A model generated the notes under the pieces. It made no database searches, was not told the origin of the DNA, and saw only the letters and a program-made list of their open reading frames with translations. From positions 18,501 through 82,500 of the forward strand of contig JAKZAN010000119.1 in the NCBI GenBank assembly GCA_023053545.1: a stretch of DNA of 64,000 nucleotides, written 5' to 3'. The DNA is from Lepidurus packardi. Taxonomy: Eukaryota > Arthropoda > Branchiopoda > Notostraca > Triopsidae. Of this stretch, positions 1 to 11,144 are shown one piece after another (positions within the stretch are counted from its first letter, which is position 1; each line of letters begins with the position of its first letter). The translations under genes and the position numbers were made by a program.

Positions 1-548
1 ACTAGGTTACACTAGATGAACAGGAATAAAAGAAGTTAGCAGATAAAGAGAGGAGTTAAAGCAAGTAATGGATTCCCTGACTTCATCCCAGATTTCTCGT
101 TCAGCAGCATATAGACTACAAAAAGGAGAAGCTTGTGATTGCGCACAAGCCCAGACCCTTCACTTACAGTACAAAGGTTGGTTCTCTCCTCTACGAACTC
201 GTGCAAGAACTCGAGTCACTCGCTGCACAGAGACTCAGACTCCGCACCAAATACTACGAGACTGAAGACCGCACGATCATCCCGGTGTGGCATAAACTGA
301 ACAGCAGGTGCAAAGAGGGACTCGAGAGGCTACTGTGTAAGCTGGTTGGAGTGGATGATGAGCGGGATCTGCAGGGTCAGGATATGGAAGAGTTATTGTG
401 GAAAGCGTCGCAGGCACCATAAATAGAAGGTTTGAGATCTGAATACTTGCTGGGTCTATTTACTGACAATATGAAGACTTTGCGATCAGACGAAAGTAAT
501 AATAATGAAGTTAGCTCATGGTTATTTTGGGAAATTTAGGAGAGGTGA
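1..548 (+). CDS. Partial gene, unknown helical protein
   Basis: I do not recognise this protein. With UAR read as Glu the frame is open from about position 100 to a TGA at 546-548. A 40-nt GT-AG intron (about 66-105) probably joins it in frame to an upstream exon, which meets a TGA near position 16, so the true 5' end lies in another exon or outside the window. The visible part is about 150 residues, rich in Glu, Leu, Lys and Arg (for example LLYELVQELESLAAQRLR), and looks alpha-helical. No membrane segment or catalytic motif is seen. Frame and direction are fairly safe; the start is not. Confidence 0.5.
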
Positions 549-763
549 TGTTGAGCAAGTTCAGGAAGGAAGATGGAGGGCGAAGAGAATAACCAAGAAC
601 ACAAGAGGAGAAACGACACTGAACTTCCCTCCGCCAAGTCTGAGGGAGCCATTGATATATATCATGTTGAATTCAATATCTAAATCTAACTACTTACCAG
701 TTTATCCGATCGCAGGTTTTATTAGACTTATCTGTCCCTCTATTGCCATAGATAACTCGTCCG
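549..763. other. Intergenic, about 215 bp
   Basis: Upstream region of the Hint gene. It is AT-richer than the flanking genes; no other signal was recognised. Confidence 0.3.
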
Positions 764-1720
764 ATGAATGTTCTCTACCTTTTCTCTTTCCTCGCCATCC
801 TAACACACTCTGAGTATCTCATCAACCAGACTATGCAGTGCCTCCAACTCACCGAAACCCAATGCATACAATGGAACATCACTTCTCACTTTGCACTCCC
901 CAACACTTCTAGCTGTTTCCCCAGTCATACCCGCCTCATGACTCCCCAAGGTCTTCGTCCTATCCACTAACTTACAATTGGTACCCCTATTCTCGTTTAC
1001 GACACCCACTCCCAAACTCCTGTCTTCCGCCCTCTGATGGCCTGGCTTCATCGTGACACCCACTCTCGCTTTCAATATCTACGTCTTATTGACCATCATA
1101 GAAAGTCCTACCTCGATGTTTCGGCTGAACACAACCTTGCAGTAGGCCCTTCCGTCGGTCCTGTAGCGTATGCATTTGCTGCTTAATGCCTGGATAAGCC
1201 CCTTTTCACTCTCACCAACAGTAGTGAATCAGGTTTCTAGGTAAACTAAGTCAGCCGCAATGTATTGGAGGGAGTATATGCTCCATACACTTAAACATCC
1301 AATTACTTTGTGGCAGATTCGAAAGGCACCTTATTTCTTGCGCACTGCTTCGCGCACATCAGGAATCCCACACTGTATGAGTCAATGTTTTTTGGACTAT
1401 TAAAGGTTTGGGACTTGATTGGGCTGAATGAACAACCAAACAGCCAATAGTACCGGCATCCGTTGGGGGCTGTATTCTAGAGGCTGTTTCCAAAGTGGCT
1501 GGAGTTCATAGACGATGAAAACGGATAGTCTTTCTTTGGAATTGATTTTGAGGTTTCTCAGACAGGGGGGTAAACAAAGTAGATGGAAGAGAATGATTAA
1601 AATAGACTTTAGAGAAGATCTGGGGGAGGGAAAACTAATAGTTATAAACGGCAGAGAGAGAGAAGAGAGATGGTAGCAATGGCTTCAGTGACCATTGTCA
1701 CGGCTGTGCTCGGGTACTGA
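764..1720 (+). CDS. Secreted Hedgehog-type Hint (Hog) autoprocessing protein
   Basis: A 318-residue protein that starts with a signal peptide (MNVLYLFSFLAILTHS), has only about 34 further residues, then the first Hint cysteine at C51 (SSCFPSHTRLMTP). Later Hint features follow: ELTIGTPILVYD, an S-A-E-H version of the TxxH motif (LDVSAEHNLAV), GVYAPYTE and a closing AHCFAHI that matches the S-C-Y-A box of Hog domains. Hint domains cut the peptide bond before the first Cys and, in Hedgehogs, transfer the product to sterol. Here the released N-terminal peptide would be very short. A hydrophobic stretch (MVAMASVTIVTAVLGY) ends the protein. No intron is needed; several TAA/TAG are read as Glu. Protease activity and any lipid transfer are inferred from the fold only. 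Confidence 0.78.
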
Positions 1721-1904
1721 CGAGGGCGTCGCAGGAGATGGCGGGTCTGGGATTTGAAAGCCCAAGCCAACATATGCTAGCTGGTCTTTGTTTGGGCACT
1801 TTCGGTGATTGGTCTGGGACTGTAAATAGCGTGTGTTTCAATTGATAGATATGCCAGCCTATAATTGTTATAGGAACACATTTAATTGCATATAATCATA
1901 CCTG

Positions 1905-2734
1905 ATGAATAGATCGACAACCTCCATGACCGGGAGGATCACCTACAAGGTAGTCTTCCTCGGAGACCAGGCCACCGGCAAGACCAGCATAATCAATCGA
2001 TTCATCAACGATAAGTTTAGCGAAAAATGTGATGTACCAACTCTCATCCCAAAATACATTCACGCATTCAAGCCAACCATCGGAATCGACTACCTGGGTA
2101 AAAATGTAACCCATAAGAATAAATCCTACCGCCTTCAACTCTGGGACACCGCAGGCCAGGAACGTTTTCGCAGTGTGATACCCAGTTACCTTAAAGACGC
2201 AGTTTGCAGCATCTATGTTTTCGATCTCTCAAGTACTCATTTGTTGCTTAGATTGCTCTGCTCAATATGTAGATCCTGATTCGATATCTGGCTTGGAAAG
2301 TTGGATCAACCTGTTCAAAGAAAACAAGGGTGCCCACACAGTCAGCATCCTCTGTGGGAACAAGAAGGACCTCGAACCGTAAGCCCAAAACTGTTTATTC
2401 TATCTACTGATAATTCAGAAATTTCGACTTATCGAGGCTGGATAGTCTTTTCCTCAAGAATAAATTACCTTTCTTCCAAGTATCTGCCGCGACCGGATAA
2501 GACATTGAGACCATGTTCATAAGCTGTATCGACCTCATCACTGAAATGCTCCATAACAAATCTAAGCCCTCGAGCCTGCTTTCCACGACCAATACCGCTC
2601 CTCCCACAGATCAAGACGAGTTACCCCCCGACACGGTGCAGAGACTGGGCTCTACGAACGTGAGGCTAGACGGATCGAATTGCACAGATGCGGATATCAA
2701 GACAATTAGAAGAGGGTGTTGTGGTCGAAACTGA
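1905..2734 (+). CDS. Rab-family small GTPase, Rab6-like
   Basis: Small GTPase of vesicle traffic. All switch and nucleotide motifs are visible: P-loop GDQATGKTS, PTIGIDYLGK (switch I), WDTAGQERFRS (switch II), GNKKDLEP for the guanine base, and VSAATG followed by a TAA that fits Glu. The spacing around IGIDYL and RSVIPSYLKD is closest to Rab6, a Golgi Rab. Three introns are required: 2034-2072 (39 nt), 2233-2272 (40 nt) and 2379-2418 (40 nt), all GT-AG. The C-terminus ends CCGRN, a CCxxx-type prenylation site rather than CC or CxC at the very end. Start chosen at the ATG after an in-frame TGA; an inner Met lies 8 codons in. Confidence 0.88.
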
Positions 2735-2914
2735 TGGGGAATGTTCTTTCTCTGTGTTCTACTTTTGGTGCTTGGTGTTAATAGCTGCGGGAAGTGTGTT
2801 GCAGAAGGTGAACAGCTGAAGAACTGAAAACGATAGCATAGAAGCAATATAAAATCATATCAAGTTAGATCCAAATTAAAACAAATATCCTGAGATAAAC
2901 ATAACTCCACAGAC

Positions 2915-4126
2915 ATGTCCCGTCCCACCCTGCTTATCTTCTTCTGCCTAACCACCCTCGTCTTCAATTCATCCCTGTTCAATAGGGTCGTCCTCAGTGC
3001 GGCTGGCGATGCCAAATGCCTTGACGGCACCCCCGGCGCCTACTATGTCTCTGAAGGCGAAGGTATAAACCGCACCAAATTCGTCCTTTTCTACGAGGGT
3101 GGAGGATGGTGTGGATCGAACAGTCTGAGTAGTACACTGGAGAGCTGTTATCAAAGAAGCCTGACCGACCTGGGGTCTTCTAAAAACTATCCTGCTACTC
3201 TGAATTTGACTGGTTTCGGAATGCTTTCTGGGGACAAGAATTTGAACCCTGGATTCTATGATTGGACTCGTGTTTTCTTTAAGTACTGTGACGGTAGTGG
3301 TCATCAGGGGACACGTTCAGCCCCGGTGTCCTACAAGGGAGTAGACCTCTATTTCCGAGGAAATAACATTACTTTGGGACAACTAGCTGCACTTAATGCT
3401 ACTCATCGAGTGTTCACCGAAGCCTCGCACATTTTGGTTTCGGGATGCTCAGCCGGAGGCTTAGCTGCATTCACGTGGACTAACTATGTCGCCAAAAATG
3501 CGAAAGCTCAAGTCTGGTCTGCTCCTGACTCTGGGATCTTCTTAGATGTGCAGAACGTAAACACAAATACGTTCCAGTACCGTGAGCAGTTCATTAATCT
3601 CATGAAGCTCTCCAACGCAGAAGTCGATCCACCTGTGTAAGAGTGCGTCAATGCCTTTCCACAGTAAAAATGGAGATGCTTTTTCGCATAGAATTTCTTC
3701 CAATACATCAGGGTGCCCCTCTTCCCAATTAACTCTTTATATGACTCCTGGAGTGTGCCAAACATTCTAGGTCTGCGCTGTCTTCTTAGTGATGGCTCCC
3801 TCAAAGACTGTAATTCGACTGAGCGCGAAATTCTGGAGGGCTACCGTAGAAACACGACTGGTGTTCTTAACTCTATCACTAGTCATAACATAAATGGGGC
3901 TTGGGCGCCCAGTTGTGCCCATCATTGTTTCACCCAGTCATCTGCATGGGGTAGCGGAAACTTCCGAGTGCCTGCTCATTCACAATATTCTCCAGAGTTT
4001 TCGGTCTTGTCTTGGATTTTGGATGAAACAAGGCAGCTCAACAACATTCACGCGGACGCAGCAGCCTGGCCGAGCAATGACGGATGCGCAGGGCTGACTA
4101 ACTTTTTGAGGGAGGAAAATATGTGA
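2915..4126 (+). CDS. Secreted pectin acetylesterase / Notum-like hydrolase
   Basis: A 403-residue alpha/beta hydrolase of the PAE/Notum family with a signal peptide (MSRPTLLIFFCLTTLVF). Catalytic parts are all present: nucleophile Ser in VSGCSAGGLA, the Asp in NSLYDSW, and the His in PSCAHHCF; the oxyanion region FYEGGGWC is typical. Family members remove acetyl or acyl esters from polysaccharides or lipoproteins; a secreted or food-vacuole role is plausible here, but the substrate is unknown. The frame is continuous without introns when three TAA/TAG codons between 3638 and 3692 are read as Glu; in the standard code the gene would look broken in two just there. It stops at TGA 4124-4126. Confidence 0.86.
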
Positions 4127-4270
4127 CAGCAGTATATTTCAGGCAAATGGGATATTAAATCGCTAGTTTATAGATATGGACATGCGTATTTACCTGAGGA
4201 CAGGGCTTTTGGGTTGGTTAATTTGAGGATATCCCAGCCATAATCCTATTCATTCAGTCAAAAAAACAGC

Positions 4271-4627
4271 ATGATCACTAGCTGCCGAGTCTTCGCCAAA
4301 CACATTCTTCGAGCTCCCTTGCTGCAGAGGTCCAGCGTGTCCTTCAGCTCCGGCGACCGTTGGAAAGAGAGGGAATAGACTGCAGAGAACTTTTATATCT
4401 CACAGCATGAAAGTAAAGATTCCCAAAAGAACACCATCCATTTTTGAATCTGATCGTGTGTAGAACAGCTTGTGAAGAAACTGCTGAAGAAGATGGAAGA
4501 TGATCCTGAAAGTGTTCAGTCTTCTAATTAAGAGTTCAACCGGAGATTAAAGAGCATTCTGCAGAGATACAGGATTGACAATGAAGCCTTGGAGGCAGAA
4601 ATTGTGAATCTGCACCGCAACTCCTGA
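4271..4627 (+). CDS. Mitochondrial F1-ATPase inhibitor, IF1 family
   Basis: A protein of about 101 residues with an Arg-rich presequence (MITSCRVFAKHILRAP) and then the IF1 signature FSSGDRWKEREETAENFY, followed by a Lys/Leu-rich helix (KQLVKKLLKKMEDD). IF1 binds the catalytic face of mitochondrial ATP synthase and blocks ATP hydrolysis when the membrane potential falls. One intron, 4413-4463 (51 nt, GT-AG), is required and restores the frame exactly. The C-terminal half contains a second predicted helix (LKSILQRYRIDNEALEAEI), which could be the dimerising coiled coil. The gene is short enough to be missed in a standard-code scan because of TAG and TAA codons. Confidence 0.75.
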
Positions 4628-4940
4628 GGGTCTGGATAGATTCTATAGCCCCGATGGCCCTGATGATTCCATATGTATTCAGGATTCACAAACCAGATAT
4701 TTATAGTCTATAGGTTTCCCCTTTCTGTAAATATGGATACATCAGTAGATAAGCCAAAGACATCATCCACAGTTTAGGCATCAAATTTCAGAGGTCGTGC
4801 TTCAGAGGTCTTCATTCCAGTCTGGCTATCTGTTCACCCAGCCTCCTTTTTACAGATTCTTCGCTCCAGCATTCTTAAACTATAACCTGCATCACGTGCT
4901 CGCAGTAGCCTTATTCTTTTACCACTACTCATGCTTATAG
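4628..4940. other. Intergenic, about 310 bp
   Basis: Promoter side of the prolyl-tRNA synthetase gene. I see no coding pattern. If the inner Met at 5043 is the main start, about 100 bp more would be 5' leader. Confidence 0.3.
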
Positions 4941-7218
4941 ATGTCTATTCTCAGCTTAAATCCTCTGATATTTATGTCGTCGCTCCTTCGCTTACCTTAT
5001 AAACTCAGATTTTACTTCGCATCCAGCAGACCATCAACAACCATGGAACCCGCCGTTCTGACGACCAAGGCACAATGCCTGACCCTGCTCAATGAGCTGC
5101 AACTTCCCTTCAAGCTGCACGAACATGAGCCTGTGATGAACCTTGAAGAAATGAAACAAAAGATTCAACTGGAAAGCGCCCCATTCATCAAGAATCTATT
5201 CTACACCGATAAAAAACCCAACAGCTACTTTTTCGTGATTGCGAGAGATGACACCAAGCTCGAGAAAGGTAACATTTGCCAGTCCCCATACATTCAACTC
5301 CATCGATAATGTGTATGATTCAGCTTTTTGGAAAAAGGTTGGCACTACCAGCGGCAACATCAGGTTCGCCAAAGATGAACAGATGGACTCTGTCCTCAAA
5401 TCCAAAAAGGGTTCTATTAATCCTTTCGCCCTCGTCAATGACGTCAAGCAGGAAATAAAAGCTGTGATCATTGATGAAAAACTGTTCGAGAACGAATATT
5501 GGGCTTTTCATCCATTGGAGAACACCTCTACGGTAGAAATCAAGAGAACTGACTTCCTGAAGTTCTTGGAAATCAAAAAGATTAACCACCATAGACTGAG
5601 TCTCGACTAAACTGTGCTTGAGGAAGCCCCTAAAGAACAGCATCCCAAGGAAAAGAAAGGGCAGATCAAGGAGGAGATTAATCTCTTGGGAATGGAGACT
5701 AAGAAGAATGAGAATTTCTCTGAATGGTATCAAGAGATTATCATTAAATCGGGACTTATCTAATACTATGAGATTTCTGGATGCTACATCCTCAGACCTT
5801 GGGCCTACTCCATTTGGGAAAAGATTCAGGGTTTCTTCGATGTCCTAATTAAAGAAAATGGAGTCGAAAATGCCTACTTCCCTCTCTTCGTCTCCCAAAG
5901 AGCTCTTAATACTGAAAAGGATCACGTTGAAGGCTTTGCTCCTGAAGTAGCCTGGGTGACAAAGTATGGAACCTCTGATCTTAGTGAGCACATTGCTATC
6001 CGTCCGACTTCCGAGACCATTATGTACCCAGCCTATTCCAAATGGATATCCAGCCACAGAGATCTTCCTCTGAAGCTCAACCAATGGACCAATGTAGTAA
6101 GATGGGAGTTCAAGCACCCTACACCTTTTATTAGAACGAGAGAATTCCTCTGGCAAGAAGGTCACACTGCCCACGCCACAAAGGAGGAATCAGATATTGA
6201 AACCTTCGCTAACCTGGAGTTTTACAGAAAGGTTTACGAATAGCTGCTGGCTGTGCCTGTGAGAAAGGGTGTCAAGACTTAGTCCGAGAAATTTGCAGGT
6301 GGTGACTTTACGACGACTGTTGAAACCTGGATTCACGAGAATGGTCGAGCTATCCAAGCTGCTACCAGTCATAACCTGGGCCAGAACTTCGCTAAAATGT
6401 TCAACATCACCTTCGAAAGCGAGAAGAAAGAGAAGAAATTAGTTTATCAAACTTCGTGGGGTCTGACCACGAGATCGATTGGCATTATGACCATGTACCA
6501 TGGGGATGATAAGGGTTTGGTTCTCCCTCCCAGAATTGCTAATATCCAAGCTGTGGTGGTTCCTATTCCTGTAAAGGGAAAAGAAGAACTGGTTTTAGCC
6601 AAGGCCAAATAAATCTTCACCTGCGTTAAAAAAGGCGGTATTCGAGTGCACTTGGATGATAAAACTAATTACAATCCAGGCTGGAAATTCAATCACTGGG
6701 AGCTCAAAGGTGTCCCTGTTAGAATTGAAATCGGTCCTGAAGACATCAAGAATGAGGAAGTCAAACTTGTGGTTCGTGTGGATGGTAGAAAACTTCAAGT
6801 CAAATGGACTGACCTTGTGCAGAGGTTGGCTGACCTGATGGTCGAAATTCAGGAGCAGATGTTCCAGAATGCCAAGGCCAAATTCTAAGCCAGGCAAAAG
6901 ACAGCAGACAATTGGAAAGACTTCATGAACCACCTTAATAATAGGAATGTCGTTCTCACCCCTTGGTAATTCAATTAATTTATACATGATTTGCTTATTT
7001 GACCTTGCAGGTGTGAGTCCAAAGCGTGTGAAGAAAAGGTTAAGGAGAGATCTGGTATCGAGACCAAGGCCTCTGCTGCGGAAGGCGAAGTCAACCTAAC
7101 TGGACAGGCCAAGACTCTGTGCATTCCATTAGGACTTGAAAATCCTGCTGAGGGAGTTAAGTGTTTCCATTGCGGAGAAAGTGCGAAAAAGCATGTGCTC
7201 TGGGGGAGGTCATATTGA
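4941..7218 (+). CDS. Prolyl-tRNA synthetase with N-terminal YbaK-type editing domain
   Basis: Class II prolyl-tRNA synthetase of the archaeal/eukaryotic type. An N-terminal YbaK/ProX-like editing domain ([28 protein letters not shown]) precedes the catalytic core: motif 1 region [17 protein letters not shown], motif 2 [15 protein letters not shown], then [21 protein letters not shown], the anticodon-binding domain and the zinc-like C-terminus [10 protein letters not shown]...WGRSY. Introns: 5269-5323 (55 nt) and 6966-7010 (45 nt). UAR positions in LI-x-YYEISG, VYE-x-LLAVPV and VKT-x-SEKFAGG are Glu in relatives. Two starts are possible: 4941, which adds a presequence-like extension ([17 protein letters not shown]), or 5043 for the cytosolic form. 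Confidence 0.92.
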
Positions 7219-7314
7219 GAAAGGGAAGATGTTGATTCAATTCAGTGTTTTGTTAGATGTGGAATTGTGAGAAATTGTATTGGGATGATATAAGTTTGAG
7301 GTTGCAGGTGATGC

Positions 7315-8568
7315 TCAAATCGATAAAATTAGTTCTACCTTGAGTTTAATCTCCTTTGCGACGATAGTTTGCGTAATCTTCTGTAGATTCTTGAATTACT
7401 CGTTCACTTTGTAGTATCTATACATCCAAGATTGGTATTCTACCAGCTTGTCGACAAATTTCTTTTTAAGCTCTGGTGCGATGAATCTGTCCCGGTACTC
7501 ACAAATCATGCATGTCAGGTCACTTTTCTCCACCTTTTCCAGTTCCTTCAGATCCTCTTGCATCACCTCCATAATCTCCCGTAAGTGAGTCTATACTTGT
7601 TCAAACTCGTAGGCTTGTTGTTACATGCTTGTCACGAACTGCTTCTGCGAGCACACCATCCGCAAGAAATGCATAAATTCATCAATCTTGACTTTCTTCA
7701 GATGCTTGCTTACGAAGTTGGGTTTAAGTATAATGTTTAGGTAACGTGCTAATTGACTGTTCCACTGTGGGTCACTTGTCAAGACATTCTCCTTCTTCTT
7801 AGCCTTGATGTAGTGGCAGATACCGATGGGCTGCTGTAAGAGAGACTCGAGTTCCACCTGGGTGGCAAAGCAGTGATGAAGTAGTTAGAAGTAAACAGAC
7901 ATAAAGTTACTGCGTGATTAATCTTAGCGCTGCGCTTGCCTGAGAATAGCATTGAGGCTCTTTTGGTACTCCAAAGAAGCATTGCTGAAATTCTTAAAGA
8001 ACGACTCTGCGTGCTAGAATTCTGAAATGTGCGCCATCATGCTCGTGATCTTGCTGCTAAACAATTTCTTGTAATCGCTCAGAGTTTTCAAGGGCAGATA
8101 ACACTCCTTTACGTCCTATTTGATACTGCCAGTCAACTGATACATTTTGTTGATACCCTCTGCAATCGTGTCTCGCTCCCATTTAAACAAGTGTCCGAGC
8201 TGTTCGTCTAAGTGTCCCAGGCTATGGTAATAGCAGCATAAGCTATTTAGTTTTTCTTCAAAGTCTTTTGCAAAACGGTCACAAAAGCTGAGATCGATAC
8301 AGGTTGGCATGCCTTCAGTCATGGATTTGATGAGGTAGATAGAGTTGGAGGTGACGAGTTTTGTGCTTTTGGCAGTGGAATAAAGAGGATGGTTTGGTGG
8401 ATAGTTGGTGCGATCGTCGATAGTGAGATAGAGGCGTATGAGTTGACGAGACAGGGACAGAAAAGAGAGGAAGAGGTTTTTAATCTGATCCAAATTGTAC
8501 TTCTGGTCAAGTTTTTCTTCAAACCAAGGCAGGAACTGTTGGACTTCGATCTGGATAATGTTGTGCAT
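7315..8568 (-). CDS. Unknown helical protein, about 417 residues
   Basis: A single open frame from an ATG at 8568 to a TGA at 7315-7317, with many TAA/TAG read as Glu and no intron required. The protein is almost wholly helical, charged and Leu/Lys-rich; a C-x-x-C pair appears late (DLTCMICEYRDRF). No membrane segment, repeat or enzymatic motif is recognised. The length and helical pattern would fit a BAR-like or vesicle-tether subunit, but no motif proves this. It lies 100 bp downstream of the CEP120-like gene on the same strand, with in-frame TGA codons between them, so it is a separate gene. Confidence 0.65.
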
Positions 8569-8670
8569 ACCGCGGATGTCAAACTAAATAAAGATCTATC
8601 ATATTCTTATCACTAAATCGTGTATGGACTCTTCAGAAAGACAGGCAGTCTTCTTATCTATCCAAAACAA

Positions 8671-10203
8671 TCAGTAGCCTCCAGCAGAGTGCATCATGTC
8701 GTTGATCATCTTGTCATACTCCTTAATCAAAGGATCGCTGGTTCCGTACGCCCCTCCCTCCAATAACTCCTGCCTCTATCTCTTCAGAATATCAAGCTTT
8801 GTTCCTCCTTCTCTTTCATGATTTTCAGATCGATACTCCCCTTCCCGAGGTCCTGGGTAGTAGTGTGGCTGCTGGATTAAGGCGAGTTGCTGCTGCAGCA
8901 TTTTGATTGTGTTCTTTAGTGTTTCGTTCTCATACTTTAAGCTTTCGGCGCTATCTTGCTTCTTCTAGTTTTCTGCTTTTATGCGCACGACTTCCTGCCT
9001 CATTTTTTCGTAATAGGTTTTGTACTGGTCTTTGGTCTCGATGGCCTTTTCGAGTTCTCTGGTGAGATCTCGAATCTCATATATTTTGTTGTTAAGATCA
9101 GTCCTGATCACGAACAATGGAGACTTTTAGTCTTCTTTGTTAGCCTCTTAGAAATCTATTTTTAGCCTTGAAATTTAATTCTTCAGCCTCTGCACCTCCA
9201 ATTCCAGGGAGGCTTTTTCCTTAGCAATATTGGCTTTATCTTCCTTGGCTTTTTTTCTCAAAGTCTCCAGTTCTTAGTCCTTGCTCAGCAGGTGTCTGCT
9301 GACTTCTGTGATCTTTGTTTGTAACTCCTGTTCTAACAACACGATCTTCTCCTCTCTTTTCTTCAGTTCTCCGGCTTTCGCTTTGAGTTTCCCTTATAAG
9401 ATACCAAGGTTAGCCTCAATCTTCCTGAAATGCTTCTATTTTTCCAGATCGAGCTTCTTCTGTTGTTATGCCAAACCATTCCAAAACTCTACTTATTTCT
9501 GTTTGAGTAAGATCTTGGTTTTTGCTTATTCGGCTTTCTTCCAAGTCTCCAACTCCCACACGACTTTATACTCTAATTCGTTGAGTTAGATTTGTCTTTG
9601 TCTGTCGATTTCAGGTATAGCACCACCTTGAGTCTCAGACGGAAGCCCGGGCGGCAGCAGGTTACGAGGTTAATCTATAACCTAGGGCATGATTCCTAGT
9701 CTCTGTTCGTTTTCTGACAACATGGAAATGGGTCCTAGGTCCTCCAGATAAACGATGATTCGGAGGGCTGCGACTTTCTTTAGGGGCTGGGTTCCAGTCT
9801 CATCATATTCGTCAACAGGTAAATAGGCGTCATACACTCTTGCATAACTCTATCTGGTCTTCCGCAGGGCTTCTCCCAATAATTATTTGAACTCAATTCT
9901 GGCCTTCCCTAAAAGAACATCTTTCTTGAGGCGATCGTTGTGCCAAACTTCGATCTCGATATTATTATTAAGCTTGTTTTTTATGGTTTCGCCACTCGAG
10001 TCAAAGAGATATGTCGCAAAGGCATTAGGTATAGGCAGTTCCACCTTATGATTACTGATTTGGAGGGTGGGCGAACTACGAAACTGGCGAATGCCAAGTT
10101 ATGGTAGTGCGTTATATTTGATGTAGATTTGAGCGAGGAATTCATGGTCTTTGATGGTACGGATATCGATGGAAAGGCGAAGGCGATGGTCTGACTGACT
10201 CAT
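8671..10203 (-). CDS. CEP120-like centriolar protein (C2 domain plus coiled coil)
   Basis: A 510-residue protein with an N-terminal CEP120-type C2 domain (LSIDIRTIKDHEF, VELPIPNAFATYLFD, IEVWHNDRLKKDVLLGKA) joined to a long coiled coil that starts with the diagnostic NELEYKVVWELETWKKAE; human CEP120 has ELEYKAALELEMWK at the equivalent place. The tail GGAYGTSDPLIKEYDKMIND also has a counterpart at the C-terminus of CEP120. CEP120 is needed for centriole elongation and ciliogenesis, so a ciliary basal-body role is expected. The frame was read codon by codon from the ATG at 10203 to TGA 8671-8673 without an intron. It shares a promoter region of only about 70 bp with a divergent gene. It is shorter than the animal protein, with one clear C2 domain. 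Confidence 0.85.
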
Positions 10204-10272
10204 TTTATTAAGGTGTTCTCGGGTTGTAGCAGCAGTGTTCGGAAGTACAAAGTTAATATCAATGTATACAGC

Positions 10273-10963
10273 ATGTTACAATAGATAGTTTAAATCCACA
10301 CTTGTCCTCCTCTGAGGATCCCAGAATATCGTTAGATTTCAAGCTGTTCTTGACAAAATAAAATATATAGGAATCCCTAGCGAGGTTGTCAAACCTTATT
10401 TTAGCTATCTTCGGTCGCGAGTCTTGGAGTGCTATCTCGTGAAGACTCGCTTTTCTTATAGAGATTCGGATGCATCCTGGAGCATCTACCGATGCAACTA
10501 CATCATAAACTTACTGAAGAGGGACCGCTTTCTCCAGCTATTTGTGCAAGCTGGACTGCTACTTTTCTGAACGCTATCCCTTCGTGTAGGACTACAACAT
10601 GGTCTTGGGACTAGATTTACGACTCATACGCACAACTGTACGTTGTGGCGATGTGAGTGTATGCCAAACTCCAGTCCCTGAGTTTAGAACAACAGGTTCA
10701 TGTTAATTAAATGTGCCTCCAAAGCGCTACACTAAACAACAGGATGCCTGATGTTGACTTGAATAAATAAATATTTTTCTGGTCCTTACAACCAATGATG
10801 CCTACATGGTTTCAGCAGGAGCTCATTAACGACTAACTCAGTCAGCGACTCTACAATCAGCACAGGACCTTGGCATCCCGAAAAAATACAATCTGTCAAA
10901 CCCCGAGGCAATCGACACCGCAGAAAAAGAAGAAAGAAGAGGGTAACAGGGACAAGCTACTGA
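10273..10963 (+). CDS. Unknown multi-exon gene, divergent from CEP120
   Basis: I do not recognise the product. Coding quality is clear in two blocks: IVRFQAVLDKIKYIGIP...NLLKRDRFLQLF (about 10325-10548) and DYNMVLGLDLRLIRTTVRC (about 10595-10651). They join through GT-AG introns at 10288-10324 (37 nt) and about 10549-10594 (46 nt). Downstream exons are less certain; one consistent path gives KCASKALHETTG and a very basic tail (RHRRKRRKKR) that ends at TGA 10961-10963. The basic tail suggests nuclear or nucleic-acid contact, but this is a guess. The start ATG lies about 70 bp from the CEP120 start on the opposite strand. Confidence 0.45.
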
Positions 10964-11144
10964 CCAGCTAATCTGTATCTTTGTATTAAACCGGGAAGGA
11001 AATGAGCGAGATGCGTCTATCAGGGTCCAAATGTAATTGAGCAGCCATAGCTGAGTGACAGCCATTACTGTTAGATAATTAGCGACTTGTTCTTCAGCGT
11101 TTTGTTATTTATTAGTTTGTTACTTGATAGACAGGGAAAGTCCT

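Noticed and set aside
2969..3804. Long minus-strand frames across the esterase gene
   Set aside because: They lie opposite a complete catalytic domain and show no family features; with one stop codon in use, long shadow frames are expected.
5043..7218. UAR as glutamine, the common ciliate code
   Set aside because: Conserved positions in prolyl-tRNA synthetase and the KPxE repeat are Glu, not Gln.
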